Part shown: positions 16,828-25,201 of the stretch, in pieces | How the letters are laid out: the number at the start of each line of letters is the position of its first letter | How positions within the stretch are numbered: position 1 is the first letter of the stretch | NCBI GenBank assembly: GCA_964530225.1 | Contig: CAZHBA010000045.1 | Coordinates: 1-49,606 of the forward strand | Reading direction: 5' to 3' | DNA: 49,606 nt | From: CAZHBA01 sp964530225 | GTDB taxonomy: Bacteria > Pseudomonadota > Alphaproteobacteria > UBA6615 | Notes under the pieces: generated by a model | What the model was told of the DNA's origin: nothing | The model's database searches: none | What the model saw: the letters and a program-made list of their open reading frames with translations, nothing else | Translations under genes and position numbers: made by a program

Positions 16828-17720
16828 ATGATTAACGGTATCCCCTGGGGCCGCCGTCGGCGTAAGTGCCTGTTCGCCGCGTTCCGCTATAGCGTGCTCA
16901 CGGCGTGGCTGGCGGTCGTCGCCTTCCCGCTCTTTTGGATGATCGCCACATCGTTCAAACGCCCAATAAGTGGTTCGCCTGGCCGCCTGTCTGGTGGCCG
17001 TCCGAGCCCACTTTGTTCAATTACGTTCGCGTCTGGGTCGACGGCATTTTCGTCGGCCCTGAGGATAGGATTCTGGCCGAGGTGCTGGGGCCATGGGATG
17101 CGTTGACGAATACCTTCATCATCGCATTTACTGCCTCTGCGGCGGCGACATTGTTCGCTGCGGTGCTCGCCTACGGTGTCTCACGCCACCGTATCATGAC
17201 CGAAACGCAATTGCTGATGACCCTGGTGTTGCGTCTGATCCCGCCCTTCGTCATCGCCGGGCCGCTGCTGCTCTATTTCACCACCATCGGCCTAGAGGAT
17301 ACCCGGATTGGCTTGGTCCTGCTCTATATGCTGACTACGCTACCCTATGCGTTACTGGTGCTAAAAAGTTTCGTTGACGATATTCCGGTTGAATACGAAC
17401 AAGCGGCCGAGATGCTGAGCGCCAGCCGCTGGTGGGTCATTTGGGAAATCATCCTACCGCTGCTTAAGCCGGGCCTGGCTGTTACTTTCTTATTTCTGTT
17501 CATCCTCAATTGGAGCGAATTCTTCCTGGCGCTGATCCTGTCGAAAGCCGATGTCTCAACCTTGCCCATGCATCTTAACCGCTTCGCCGGCTATGGCGGA
17601 GGCCATGGCATCCAGGCGGCGCTTTCCGTCGGTGCCACTTTGCCGCTAATTTTCATCGGCCTGTTGATCCGCAAGCATCTGGTGCGCGGACTCTCCTTCG
17701 GTTTCGTGCGACGGCAGTAG
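16828..17720 (+). pseudogene. ABC sugar-type transporter permease (MalG-like), frameshifted
   Basis: The inner-membrane permease of a carbohydrate-type ABC importer, split across two frames. The first frame from ATG 16828 gives a basic N-terminus and first membrane helix, ending FWMIATSFKRP. Near 16960 one base is lost, and the second frame continues NKWFAWPPVWWPSEPTLFNY. The rest is intact: five further hydrophobic segments and the EAA loop (EYEQAAEMLSASRWWVI, then ILPLLKPGLA) that docks to the ATPase, with Ser/Ala replacing the usual glycine. No binding protein, partner permease or ATPase is adjacent, so it is also an orphan. A sequencing error would restore one 297-residue protein. Confidence 0.8.
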
Positions 17721-17741
17721 ATGGCACGATAGAGCAAACAA

Positions 17742-17775
17742 GAGGCTCATCCTGAACTTATCGAAGGATGAGGCT
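17742..17775. repeat. CATCCTGA-type palindromic repeat
   Basis: CTCATCCT, a short loop containing gaacttatcga, then AGGATGAG form an extragenic hairpin just after the permease remnant. Relatives occur at 22.6, 41.1 and 41.6 kb in this window. It belongs to a widespread type of proteobacterial extragenic palindrome and may act as a weak terminator. Confidence 0.7.
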
Positions 17776-17803
17776 ATCGAAGTAAGGGTCTAGTGCGAAC
17801 AAT

Positions 17804-17940
17804 CACCCACCCAAATCCTCCCCCATCAAGGGGGCTGCGGGACAAACCGTCGTGCCAGCAGCACGACGCACGTCGGACCGCAGAAAAATGCTTTGGTTGG
17901 CTTACGCCACGCCACCGGCGTGATGGTCCAGCCTCAGCCC
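17804..17940 (+). repeat. Dispersed ~140 bp element, copy 1
   Basis: Roughly 137 bases that recur, reverse-complemented, at 43169-43322. By hand alignment I count about 18 differences over about 115 core positions. The core holds a stable hairpin, CGTCGTGC-cagca-GCACGACG, whose loop and inner pair differ between copies while the stem is kept. The left end carries CCCCCatcaaGGGGG, and the ends are imperfect inverted repeats of each other. It lies in the 345-base gap between the permease remnant and the LLM gene, which holds nothing else I recognise. It encodes no protein. A MITE-like element or a structured extragenic repeat is the best description. Confidence 0.75.
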
Positions 17941-18065
17941 TATAACAAGTTCTAATATCCAATATCGCGATACATGATTATTCATATGGAACCTGCCACG
18001 TTATAATCAGCGATTAAGGGAATCGGGCAGGGCGCGGCAGCGCTGTGCAGGCGGAGGAGTAAGGC

Positions 18066-19121
18066 ATGAAATTCGGGTTATTTGGCGGGGCGCAGGCCGT
18101 GCCGGGTGAGGTCGTAACGGAAGCGGCGCTGGGCTATCACGAGTACGGTGAATATATCCAGCTGGCCGAAAGGCTGGGCTACTCCAGCGCCTGGCTAGTC
18201 GAGCACCATTTCACCGGCTTTTCCCAGTTATCGGCGACGTTGAATTATCTCTGCTATTTGGCTGGTATAACGTCGAAAATACGTCTTGGTAGCGCTGTCG
18301 TCGTGGTGCCCTGGTTTAACCCCATCATGCTCGCCGAGCAGGTCAGCACCCTCGATCAGATTTCCAAGGGCCGATACGATTTCGGCATTGGCCGCGGCTA
18401 CCGCGCCAACGAATTCGTCGGCTTCGGCATCGACATGCGCGACGCCGAAGACATCTTCCAGGAATCGATTGCGATCGTTAAACGCGCCTACATGGAAACC
18501 GAGCGCTGGTCCTACAAGTCCGACCGCTGGGAGTTCAACCAGGTGATCGTCGAGCCGCCGACCGTGCAGCAACCCCATCCGCCCATGTGGGTTGGCGCCG
18601 GCAGCGAAGGTTCTATCCGCAAGGCGGCGCAAAACGGCTTCAACCTGCTGCTCGATCAGGTGTCGCCGTTCGAGACCATTGGCGAGCGCATCAATCAGTA
18701 CCGCGACGAACTCAATAAGATGGGTAAGGAGTTCGATCCGTACTCGATCGCAGTGACTCGCGGCCTGATGGTCGCCAACGACGACAAGGCACGCGAAGAA
18801 GCGCACATTCTGCGCGGCAAGTTTATCACCGAGGTGCAGGTACTGGCTACGGACCCGAAATTCCAGGCTAAAGCCTTCAACCCGGTGGCCAGCTCGCGCT
18901 GGAAGGACCGTGGCAACCCGGTCGCCATTTCCGAAGCCGGCGCCATCCTTGGCAATTCCGAGGAGATGGGCGAGCGCGTGCAGAAGCTTTGCGATCTCGG
19001 CGTGCGCAACATTCTGGCGCACGACCTTAGCGGCTCCAGCGAGGCGCTCACCCAGTTCGCTGAAGAGGTCATGCCCCACTTCCTCGACAAGGAGGGCCCG
19101 GTGGCACAAGCCGCAGAGTAG
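18066..19121 (+). CDS. LLM-class flavin-dependent oxidoreductase
   Basis: A 351-residue bacterial-luciferase-like monooxygenase with a strong ribosome site, GGAGGAGTAAGGC, before its ATG. The N-terminal barrel (MKFGLFGGAQ, AWLVEHHFTGF) and the GVGRG-like IGRGYRANEF segment are typical of FMN-dependent members using reduced flavin from a separate reductase. HPPMWVGAGSEGSIRKAAQNG marks the C-terminal half of the barrel. It would insert oxygen into an organic substrate such as an alkane, ketone or sulfonate. No flavin reductase is adjacent. It precedes the xanthine-dehydrogenase-type gene by 152 bases on the same strand. Confidence 0.92.
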   Translation: MKFGLFGGAQAVPGEVVTEAALGYHEYGEYIQLAERLGYSSAWLVEHHFTGFSQLSATLNYLCYLAGITSKIRLGSAVVVVPWFNPIMLAEQVSTLDQISKGRYDFGIGRGYRANEFVGFGIDMRDAEDIFQESIAIVKRAYMETERWSYKSDRWEFNQVIVEPPTVQQPHPPMWVGAGSEGSIRKAAQNGFNLLLDQVSPFETIGERINQYRDELNKMGKEFDPYSIAVTRGLMVANDDKAREEAHILRGKFITEVQVLATDPKFQAKAFNPVASSRWKDRGNPVAISEAGAILGNSEEMGERVQKLCDLGVRNILAHDLSGSSEALTQFAEEVMPHFLDKEGPVAQAAE

Positions 19122-19273
19122 GGTCGGCGTGCTGCCGCCGTCTTGGTAGGGCGCGGAAATAGTCTAATATCATGGTCAGCGGGCGCTCTGGGGGCGCCCG
19201 CTCGACGCTCCAAGCTGTAAAACCGGCGTACTTATTCGTAAAATAGGGCCGGTCGTTAAGGGGGAACCATGCC

Positions 19274-21616
19274 GTGGACACACCCGTATTCGGCACCGGG
19301 CCATTCGCCGTCAGCCAACCCGTCACCCGCACCGAAGATCCGCGCCTGCTGCGTGGAGGTGGCGTCTATACCGACGACCGCAAGCTTGACGGTCAGGCCT
19401 ATGCGGTGTTCGTGCGCTCGCTCGTTGCCCACGGCAATATCAAGGCCGCCAGTATCGACGCTGCCAAGGCCGCGCCCGGGGTGTTGGCGGTCTATACGCA
19501 CACCGATATTGATGCCGCTGGTTTTGGCACCCTGCCCAACAACCTACCGCTGCAGGGCCGCGACGGCACGCCCCTGATCAAGCCGCCGCGTCCAGTTCTA
19601 GCGACGGGCCGCGTGCGCTATGTCGGCGAGCCGGTGGTCGGCATCGTCGCTGAGACTCTGGTCCAGGCACGCGACGCCGCCGAACTGGTCGAGCTCGATA
19701 TCGAGACGTTGCCTGCCAATACCGACCTCGACGCTGCTGTCGCTGACGGCGCGTTGCAACTGCACGAGGACGCGCCGGGAAATGTCTGCATCGACTTCCA
19801 GTTGGGTGATGCCGAGGCCACCGTGGCGGGGTTCGAGGCGGCGGCCCACGTCACCCGGCTGCGCCTGGTCAACAATCAGGTGTTCGTCTCGGCGATGGAG
19901 CCGCGTGCGTTCATCGGCGATTACGACACTGACGCCGGCCGTTACATCGTCTACACCGGCTGCCAGGGTGTGTTCGGCATGCGCAATATCCTGGCCAACG
20001 CGATTTTGAAGTGCGAGCCCGAGAAGATACGCGTGATCGCCGGTGATGTCGGTGGCTCGTTCGGCATGAAGGCGATGCCGTACAACGAATATCCCGTTGT
20101 GTTGCTGGCTGCTAAGCATCTGGGTCGGCCGGTCAAGTGGACCGCCGACCGTAGCGAAAGCTGCATCTCCGACCATATGGGCCGCGGCAGCGTGTTCGAC
20201 GCCGAACTAGCGCTCGACGTTGGCGGCAAGTTTCTCGGCGTGCGGATCAACGGCATCGCCAATATGGGCGGTTATCTGACCGGCACTGGGCCCCTCGCCC
20301 AGACCGTTAATATCTGCAAGAACCTACCTTGCATGTACGCTACCCCCGCAGTCGACGTGAACATGCGCTGTGCCTTCACCAACACCAACTATGTCGGCGC
20401 CTACCGTGGCGCCGGCCGGCCCGAGGGCAACTACATCATGGAGCGTTTGGTCGACGCTGCGGCACGCGAGATGGGCATTGATCGCATCGAGATCCGCCGC
20501 CAGAACCTGGTGTCGCCCGCGGCCATGCCGTTCACCGCGGCGAGTGGCCAGGTCTACGACAGCGGCGACTTCGACCCGATGTTCGACATGGCGATGGCGG
20601 CATCGGACTGGGGCGGTTTTGCCGGGCGGCGGGCGGCGTCGGAGGCGGCGGGTCTGAAACGCGGTCTCGGCATTTGCGCCTATCTGGAAGTCTCTGCACC
20701 ACCGGGCAAGGAGATGGGCGGTTTGCGTTTTGGCGAGGACGGCCGCGTGACCATCGTTAGCGGTACGCTCGATTACGGCCAGGGCCACCGCGCTACCTTC
20801 GCGCAAATTCTCTCGGCTCGCCTCGGCATCGGATTCGACAAGATCGACCTATTACAGGGCGACAGCGACGAGCTGATCGTCGGCGGCGGCACCGGCGGCT
20901 CGCGCTCAGTGATCGCCGAAGCTGGCGCGTTGTACGAGACCGCCGCCGAGGTCATCAAAAAGGGCCGCGCCGTTGCCGGCCATGTGTTGGAAGCGGCGGT
21001 CGAGGATGTCGAGTTCGCCGATGGTACGTTCCGCATCGCCGGCACCGACCGCAGCATCGGTCTTATCGAGTTGGCGGCGCGTATGCGTGAACTTAGCGGT
21101 GCCGACGGCCTGCCGGAAACCCTCGATACCGAGCTTGTCCACAATACCGCGCCGTCGTCGTTTCCTAACGGCGTGCATGTCTGCGAGGTCGAGATCGATC
21201 CCGAGACTGGCGCCACCACGGTTGATCGCTATTTCGTTGTCGACGATTTCGGCACGATCGTCAATCCGCTACTGGCCGAGGGCCAAGTGCATGGAGGCAT
21301 CGTTCAAGGTATTGGCCAGGCACTGTTGGAAAAGGTCATCTATGACGGCGACGGCCAGCTGCTTACTGGTTCTTACATGGATTACGCCATGCCGCGCGCC
21401 GATCATGTGCCCGACATCGCCTTCGAGGATCATCCGGTGCCGGCGACCACCAACGTCATCGGCGCCAAGGGGGCGGGCGAGGCAGGTTGCAGCGGCGCGT
21501 TGGCGGCGATCATGAACGCAATGGTCGATGCGCTGGCCGAATATGGTGTTACCAGCATCGACATGCCGGCGACGCCACACCGAGTGTGGCAGGCGATCAA
21601 CGGCGCAAATGGGTGA
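19274..21616 (+). CDS. Xanthine dehydrogenase-family molybdenum subunit (form II CoxL-like), orphan
   Basis: A 780-residue molybdopterin-cytosine-dinucleotide hydroxylase large subunit. The start is GTG at 19274 with AAGGGGGA upstream. It shows VRYVGEPVVGIVA, the MoCo-binding GGSFGMK and GQGHRATFAQ segments, and the catalytic glutamate in KGAGEAGCSGAL near the C-terminus. The active-site loop reads AYRGAGRPEG, the form II signature; form I CO dehydrogenases carry AYRCSFR, so CO oxidation is unlikely. The iron-sulfur (about 160 residues) and FAD (about 280 residues) subunits normally adjacent are absent on both sides. The large subunit must borrow them from elsewhere, use other carriers, or be inactive. 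Confidence 0.9.
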   Translation: MDTPVFGTGPFAVSQPVTRTEDPRLLRGGGVYTDDRKLDGQAYAVFVRSLVAHGNIKAASIDAAKAAPGVLAVYTHTDIDAAGFGTLPNNLPLQGRDGTPLIKPPRPVLATGRVRYVGEPVVGIVAETLVQARDAAELVELDIETLPANTDLDAAVADGALQLHEDAPGNVCIDFQLGDAEATVAGFEAAAHVTRLRLVNNQVFVSAMEPRAFIGDYDTDAGRYIVYTGCQGVFGMRNILANAILKCEPEKIRVIAGDVGGSFGMKAMPYNEYPVVLLAAKHLGRPVKWTADRSESCISDHMGRGSVFDAELALDVGGKFLGVRINGIANMGGYLTGTGPLAQTVNICKNLPCMYATPAVDVNMRCAFTNTNYVGAYRGAGRPEGNYIMERLVDAAAREMGIDRIEIRRQNLVSPAAMPFTAASGQVYDSGDFDPMFDMAMAASDWGGFAGRRAASEAAGLKRGLGICAYLEVSAPPGKEMGGLRFGEDGRVTIVSGTLDYGQGHRATFAQILSARLGIGFDKIDLLQGDSDELIVGGGTGGSRSVIAEAGALYETAAEVIKKGRAVAGHVLEAAVEDVEFADGTFRIAGTDRSIGLIELAARMRELSGADGLPETLDTELVHNTAPSSFPNGVHVCEVEIDPETGATTVDRYFVVDDFGTIVNPLLAEGQVHGGIVQGIGQALLEKVIYDGDGQLLTGSYMDYAMPRADHVPDIAFEDHPVPATTNVIGAKGAGEAGCSGALAAIMNAMVDALAEYGVTSIDMPATPHRVWQAINGANG

Positions 21617-22571
21617 GGCTTACCTCTCGGGCTTTTCGATGATGTTGCAAACGGTACGGGCGCGGGCGGCGGCAATCCCGCCGCCGTTCGCTGGATTTCT
21701 GATGGTCATTCTGGCCGCCGCGCTGTTCGCGGCGATGCACAATACCGTCCGTTTCGTCGCCGTCTCCGGTGATATTCACCCGTTCGAGGCGGCGTTTTTT
21801 CGCAACCTGTTCGGGCTGTGCGTTTTTATCCCCTTTCTGGTGCGACACGGGCTGGGCGTGTTCCGTACCCGGCGACTTGGCCTGCATTTGGGGCGGGCGG
21901 GAATGAATTCGATTTCTATGCTGTCCTGGTTTACCGTGCTGTCATTGATGCCTGTCGCGAACGCCACGGCGCTCAGCTTGATAGGGCCGGTGTTCGTTGC
22001 CCTGCTCGCCATCGTGATTCTGGGCGAGCGGGTAGGGCCGCGGCGCTGGTTTGGCATCGGCTTGGCGCTTGCCGGCGGTCTGATCATCATCCGGCCGGGT
22101 TTTGTCGAGATCGGCCTTGGCACCTGGCTCATACTGTTTTCCGCCCTCGTCGTGTCGGGTTCGAAACTTATTGCGAAGGTTTTGTCGGGAACGGAATCTG
22201 CGGTTACCATCGTCGCCATGCTGACCGTCCTGACGGTCCCGATTATCCTGGTGCCGGCGCTGTTCGTTTGGCAGACACCGACCCTAGAGCAGCTCGGGTT
22301 GCTATTCCTGATCGGCATATTAGGCACCACCGGCCACCTGTTGTTCGTTCAGGCCTATAAGCTGGCCGACATCAGCCTTGTCGAGCCGGCGATCTTCACC
22401 CGCATGATCTGGGCGGCGCTGATCGGCTTGGTGCTGTTCTCGGAATTTCCTGACATGTGGACCTGGATCGGCGGTGCGGTGATTGTCGTCGGCACCACCT
22501 ACATCGCCCGGCGCGATACCATCCGCGGCGCGCAAAAGGGCCTGGAAGCGCAAACCCCGGTGGGGGACTGA
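21609..22571 (+). CDS. EamA/DMT-family transporter
   Basis: A 320-residue inner-membrane protein with ten hydrophobic segments in two EamA halves, typical of the drug/metabolite transporter superfamily that exports or imports small metabolites. The ATG at 21609 overlaps the stop of the molybdenum-subunit gene by eight bases, so the two are translationally coupled. Another in-frame ATG at 21642 is possible; neither has a clear ribosome site. A longer frame from 21528 runs inside the upstream gene and is rejected. Motifs FRNLFGL and the paired NATALSLIGPVFVALLA support the family. The substrate is unknown. Confidence 0.88.
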   Translation: MGEAYLSGFSMMLQTVRARAAAIPPPFAGFLMVILAAALFAAMHNTVRFVAVSGDIHPFEAAFFRNLFGLCVFIPFLVRHGLGVFRTRRLGLHLGRAGMNSISMLSWFTVLSLMPVANATALSLIGPVFVALLAIVILGERVGPRRWFGIGLALAGGLIIIRPGFVEIGLGTWLILFSALVVSGSKLIAKVLSGTESAVTIVAMLTVLTVPIILVPALFVWQTPTLEQLGLLFLIGILGTTGHLLFVQAYKLADISLVEPAIFTRMIWAALIGLVLFSEFPDMWTWIGGAVIVVGTTYIARRDTIRGAQKGLEAQTPVGD

Positions 22572-22586
22572 GGCTGGGGCGCCTGC

Positions 22587-22699
22587 ATTCTTCGAGACGC
22601 GATCTTTGATCGCTCCTCAGGATGAAGTTGGTTTTTAACTTAATTAACCAAAATCCTTATCCTGAGGAGGGACAGCAGGACCCGTTTCGAAGGATGAAG
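22587..22699. repeat. Composite palindromic repeat element
   Basis: A nested inverted repeat in the gap between the EamA and YciI genes, which converge here. The outer arms are CATTCTTCGAGACG and its near complement CGTTTCGAAGGATG. The middle arms CTCCTCAGGAT (22613-22623) and ATCCTGAGGAG (22659-22669) are perfect. The inner arms TTGGTT and AACCAA enclose an AT loop. The same arrangement recurs at 41554-41668. Placement between converging genes suits a bidirectional terminator role. Confidence 0.75.
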
Positions 22700-22717
22700 G
22701 GTAGGAGGATAATTCGC

Positions 22718-23413
22718 TTACGTCAGCGACTTGCCGTAGCGCCAGCGGTTGATGCGCACCTCGCCGAATACGCCGCTGGCGGTCATCGGTTCGTTACCGA
22801 CCAGTTCCTCGGCGGCGGCGCGGTCGGCGACCTCGATTATGAACAGGCTACCGAGCAGACCGATGCCGTTATCGGTGCGCAAGGGACCGTGGGCGATGTA
22901 GCGGTCGATGATCGAGCCCTGATAGGTGTGGTGCGCAGTGGCGGTCGACAGTCGCAACGCCGCCGCGTCGGGGCCGTCTATGCATTCGCAGACGAACATC
23001 TGCATAGCTGGGTCGGGTACACGATCGCCGTAACGCAGCCGTTTGCTACTGACGAGGCGCATGATCAACGGCGCTTCCAGCAGCCCCGCCTGGGCGTAAC
23101 CGTCACCGCCGGCAAGAGCCTCCGCTGCGGCGCGATCGGGTACGTCGATGACGCACATGGTGCCGATGGGCGTGGCGCCGTCGTCGGACAGTAGTGGGCC
23201 GGCGAAATGAAACTGTTCAAGGTGGGCCCGCTGATGGGCCACATGCGCGTCCATCGCCTGCTCGCGCAGGTCCAGGCTATCGGGCTTGTAAAAACTGCGA
23301 ATAAAGAAATGGGCCGGCCGCGACAGGTAGTAATCCTGCAGCGCTTGGCCCGATAGGCCGTAGCGCGGATCATCGGGTCGGTAGCCCCCTGGGTTGCTGG
23401 TGTCGTCAGGCAT
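22718..23413 (-). CDS. Tandem YciI-domain protein
   Basis: A 231-residue protein containing two YciI-like dimeric alpha/beta-barrel domains, about residues 35-130 and 135-231. Each has the pattern HVAHQRAHLEQF or IIDRYIAHGPL, then TPIGTMCVIDVPDRAAAEAL or LLGSLFIIEVADRAAAEEL, then a PL.MRL or RINRWRYG strand. Most YciI proteins are single domains of about 100 residues, so this is an internal duplication or fusion. I start at ATG 23413 (MPDDTSNPGGYRPDD); a longer frame to 23572 runs into the deacetylase remnant. YciI proteins often act on dehalogenation or aromatic intermediates, but no function can be assigned here. Confidence 0.8.
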   Translation of the reverse strand: MPDDTSNPGGYRPDDPRYGLSGQALQDYYLSRPAHFFIRSFYKPDSLDLREQAMDAHVAHQRAHLEQFHFAGPLLSDDGATPIGTMCVIDVPDRAAAEALAGGDGYAQAGLLEAPLIMRLVSSKRLRYGDRVPDPAMQMFVCECIDGPDAAALRLSTATAHHTYQGSIIDRYIAHGPLRTDNGIGLLGSLFIIEVADRAAAEELVGNEPMTASGVFGEVRINRWRYGKSLT

Positions 23414-23430
23414 GGTCGTTTTCGTTCCAA

Positions 23431-23700
23431 TTACGCGGGAGGGTACTGCGCCCGGAAATAACGGGCAATATCGATACGCCGGGCGACCCAGACGGCGTCG
23501 CCCAGGGAATCGATCTGGTGCAACAAAGCCGTGACGGTGGCGAAACGCGCCGGCCGGTTGGATTCGGCACACCGCGCTTGTCTTCTTCGATCAGCACGTC
23601 GAGACCGGCCTTGAAGTAATCGACAAAAGGCTCGGGTCCGGAGAATTTGTTGTAGGGATGGAAGAACTTCATTCTGAAGTGCGAATCCGTGGCACGCTTG
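23431..23700 (-). pseudogene. Remnant of a polysaccharide deacetylase/allantoinase (PuuE-like) gene
   Basis: Only the C-terminal portion of a PuuE-type polysaccharide deacetylase survives. One frame gives RATDSHFRMKFFHPY and FVDYFKAGLDVLIEE; after GVPNPTGR the homology moves to another frame reading GRPARFATVTALL and VWVARRIDIARYF, ending at the TAA at 23431-23433. The MMSVGLHCRL stretch expected before GRPARF is gone, so a deletion and a frameshift occurred together. Nothing of the catalytic N-terminal part is found upstream before the alpha/beta hydrolase gene. The product should be inactive. The ancestor was probably an allantoinase- or peptidoglycan-deacetylase-like enzyme of purine or amide breakdown. 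Confidence 0.7.
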
Positions 23701-23783
23701 GTTAATGCCGTTTCTGACCCAGAGGGGTTACACGCGTTTCTAAAGCTCATTTATATTCGAAACTTCGGTGACCTTCTGTCCGG

Positions 23784-24644
23784 CTAAGCTACCGATGCGC
23801 AGGCGGGCGCCGCATGCCGGCGCATGAAATCCACGAACGTTTCTACGATCTCCGGCTCCAGATGGCCCCATTCTGTGAAAGGCACGACCGGTTCGTCAGA
23901 ATCCTCGATCGGCAGCATGTGCAATTCGCTACCCGGGATCATTGCATGCACGGTACGGCCAACGTTTGAATTATGCACCCTGTCGTTACCTGGGATGATC
24001 ACTGTTGGCAGATCGATTGTATTGAGTTCCACTTCGCTTACCCCGAACACCGGCAGGTCCGACCCAGCCATGAACAGATCGCGAAGGTGTGTCTGGATGC
24101 TGATGAATTCAGCGACGTCCATCCCCATTAGCCGATCACGGTTGGACGGGTTGGCCGTGATCCGTTCGCCATACTCCGGCGTCGCACAGACCGCTTTCAT
24201 ACCACCGGTCTCGGCCGCACGAATGAACTGGTCGTAATAATGCTCAGGCAAACGCCCGGCGGCGAATGCTCCGCCCGTAACCCGCAACAGCAACAAGCCC
24301 TTTACCGCTTGAGGATGTCTAAGGGCGAAGAAGAGCGCCGTGCGCGCTCCAGAAGATGATCCGCCAATAAAGGCTGGGCGCGCATCGAGAACTTCGAGCA
24401 GCGCGTTAAGATCGTCGGCCCAGACTACTTCCTCGACTTCATCGGCGGACATCAGGATGTCCGATGCGCCCGTGTTTCGCCTGTCGTGCAGCAGGACTCT
24501 AAAGCCTTGCGCGGCCAGCTTCTCCGCCATGGGTACGAACTCGTCGTATCCACGCCGGCCACCGGTTATGAGAGTCACGAAGGGGCCGTCGTCACCGGTA
24601 ATTTCATAGCGGAGGTTGACCCCGCGAATCTCTGCAAAAGCCAT
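23784..24644 (-). CDS. Alpha/beta hydrolase
   Basis: A 286-residue alpha/beta-hydrolase-fold enzyme with a complete triad: nucleophile Ser97 in GSSSG (95-99), Asp221 in IPGNDRVH and His261 in EWGHLEP. LLHDRRNTGASD is the usual strand-turn near the oxyanion hole. AAAGGAC stands about eleven bases before the ATG. It follows the cupin gene by 23 bases on the minus strand and is probably co-transcribed with it. Esterase, C-C hydrolase or lactonase activity all fit. No export signal is present. Confidence 0.9.
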   Translation of the reverse strand: MAFAEIRGVNLRYEITGDDGPFVTLITGGRRGYDEFVPMAEKLAAQGFRVLLHDRRNTGASDILMSADEVEEVVWADDLNALLEVLDARPAFIGGSSSGARTALFFALRHPQAVKGLLLLRVTGGAFAAGRLPEHYYDQFIRAAETGGMKAVCATPEYGERITANPSNRDRLMGMDVAEFISIQTHLRDLFMAGSDLPVFGVSEVELNTIDLPTVIIPGNDRVHNSNVGRTVHAMIPGSELHMLPIEDSDEPVVPFTEWGHLEPEIVETFVDFMRRHAAPACASVA

Positions 24645-24667
24645 GTATGTTTTGTCCTTTCGAAACG

Positions 24668-25201
24668 CTATTCAACGGCCACCATATTGCCGTCCGCATC
24701 GAGCTTCAGACCGTCTGCTGCAGCTTGGTCGATGATGTCCTGTGGCCGGCTGACGGTCGTATTCTCAGTCCCAGAGATGATAACCAACAAATGGCTATAT
24801 GTATCACCAACATTCTTGAAGCTGCGCATAACGCGTGCGGGCACCGAAATACAATCCATTGGGCCCAACACCATCTCCTCAGCTTCTTCGCCCTCGTTCC
24901 AACAGATCGCCCACTGCCCCGAGATGGGGATGAAAACCTCAACCTCAGCGTCGTGGCTATGCATAGCAGATCCATTGTTTGGCTCGGCTCCCACATAAGC
25001 AACGTTAAATCCGGTGGAATCGACGATGCTCGGTTCCGTGTCCGGATCTTCCGATACACCACGACCTATGATGGAATAGATGTCACGCTGAAAGCCTGGG
25101 ATACCTTGGGTGATCATGAGCTGGATGTTTGGCGTTTGCTCTTCGAAAATGGCGACGCGTTCGCTCATCTCGTCTTGGCTTATCACAGTAATCTCACTCA
25201 T
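24668..25201 (-). CDS. Cupin-domain protein
   Basis: A 177-residue single-domain cupin. The first cupin motif is recognisable in NNGSAMHSHDAEVEVFIPISG, with two histidines and a glutamate that would bind a metal. The second motif (GPMDCISVPARVMRSFKNVG) lacks the usual PxxxxHxxxN histidine, having Arg/Ser there, so metal coordination may be incomplete. GAGAGGGAC lies about eight bases before the ATG. It heads a two-gene unit with the alpha/beta hydrolase. Cupins of this size are often dioxygenases or binding proteins for small acids; no function can be fixed. Confidence 0.82.
   Translation of the reverse strand: MSEITVISQDEMSERVAIFEEQTPNIQLMITQGIPGFQRDIYSIIGRGVSEDPDTEPSIVDSTGFNVAYVGAEPNNGSAMHSHDAEVEVFIPISGQWAICWNEGEEAEEMVLGPMDCISVPARVMRSFKNVGDTYSHLLVIISGTENTTVSRPQDIIDQAAADGLKLDADGNMVAVE

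Noticed and set aside
18228..19109. Minus-strand open frame of 293 codons
   Set aside because: Antisense to the well-supported LLM oxidoreductase gene; no domain and no ribosome site.
19274..21616. Carbon monoxide dehydrogenase (form I CoxL)
   Set aside because: The active-site loop reads AYRGAGR, not AYRCSFR, and the CoxM/CoxS genes are absent.
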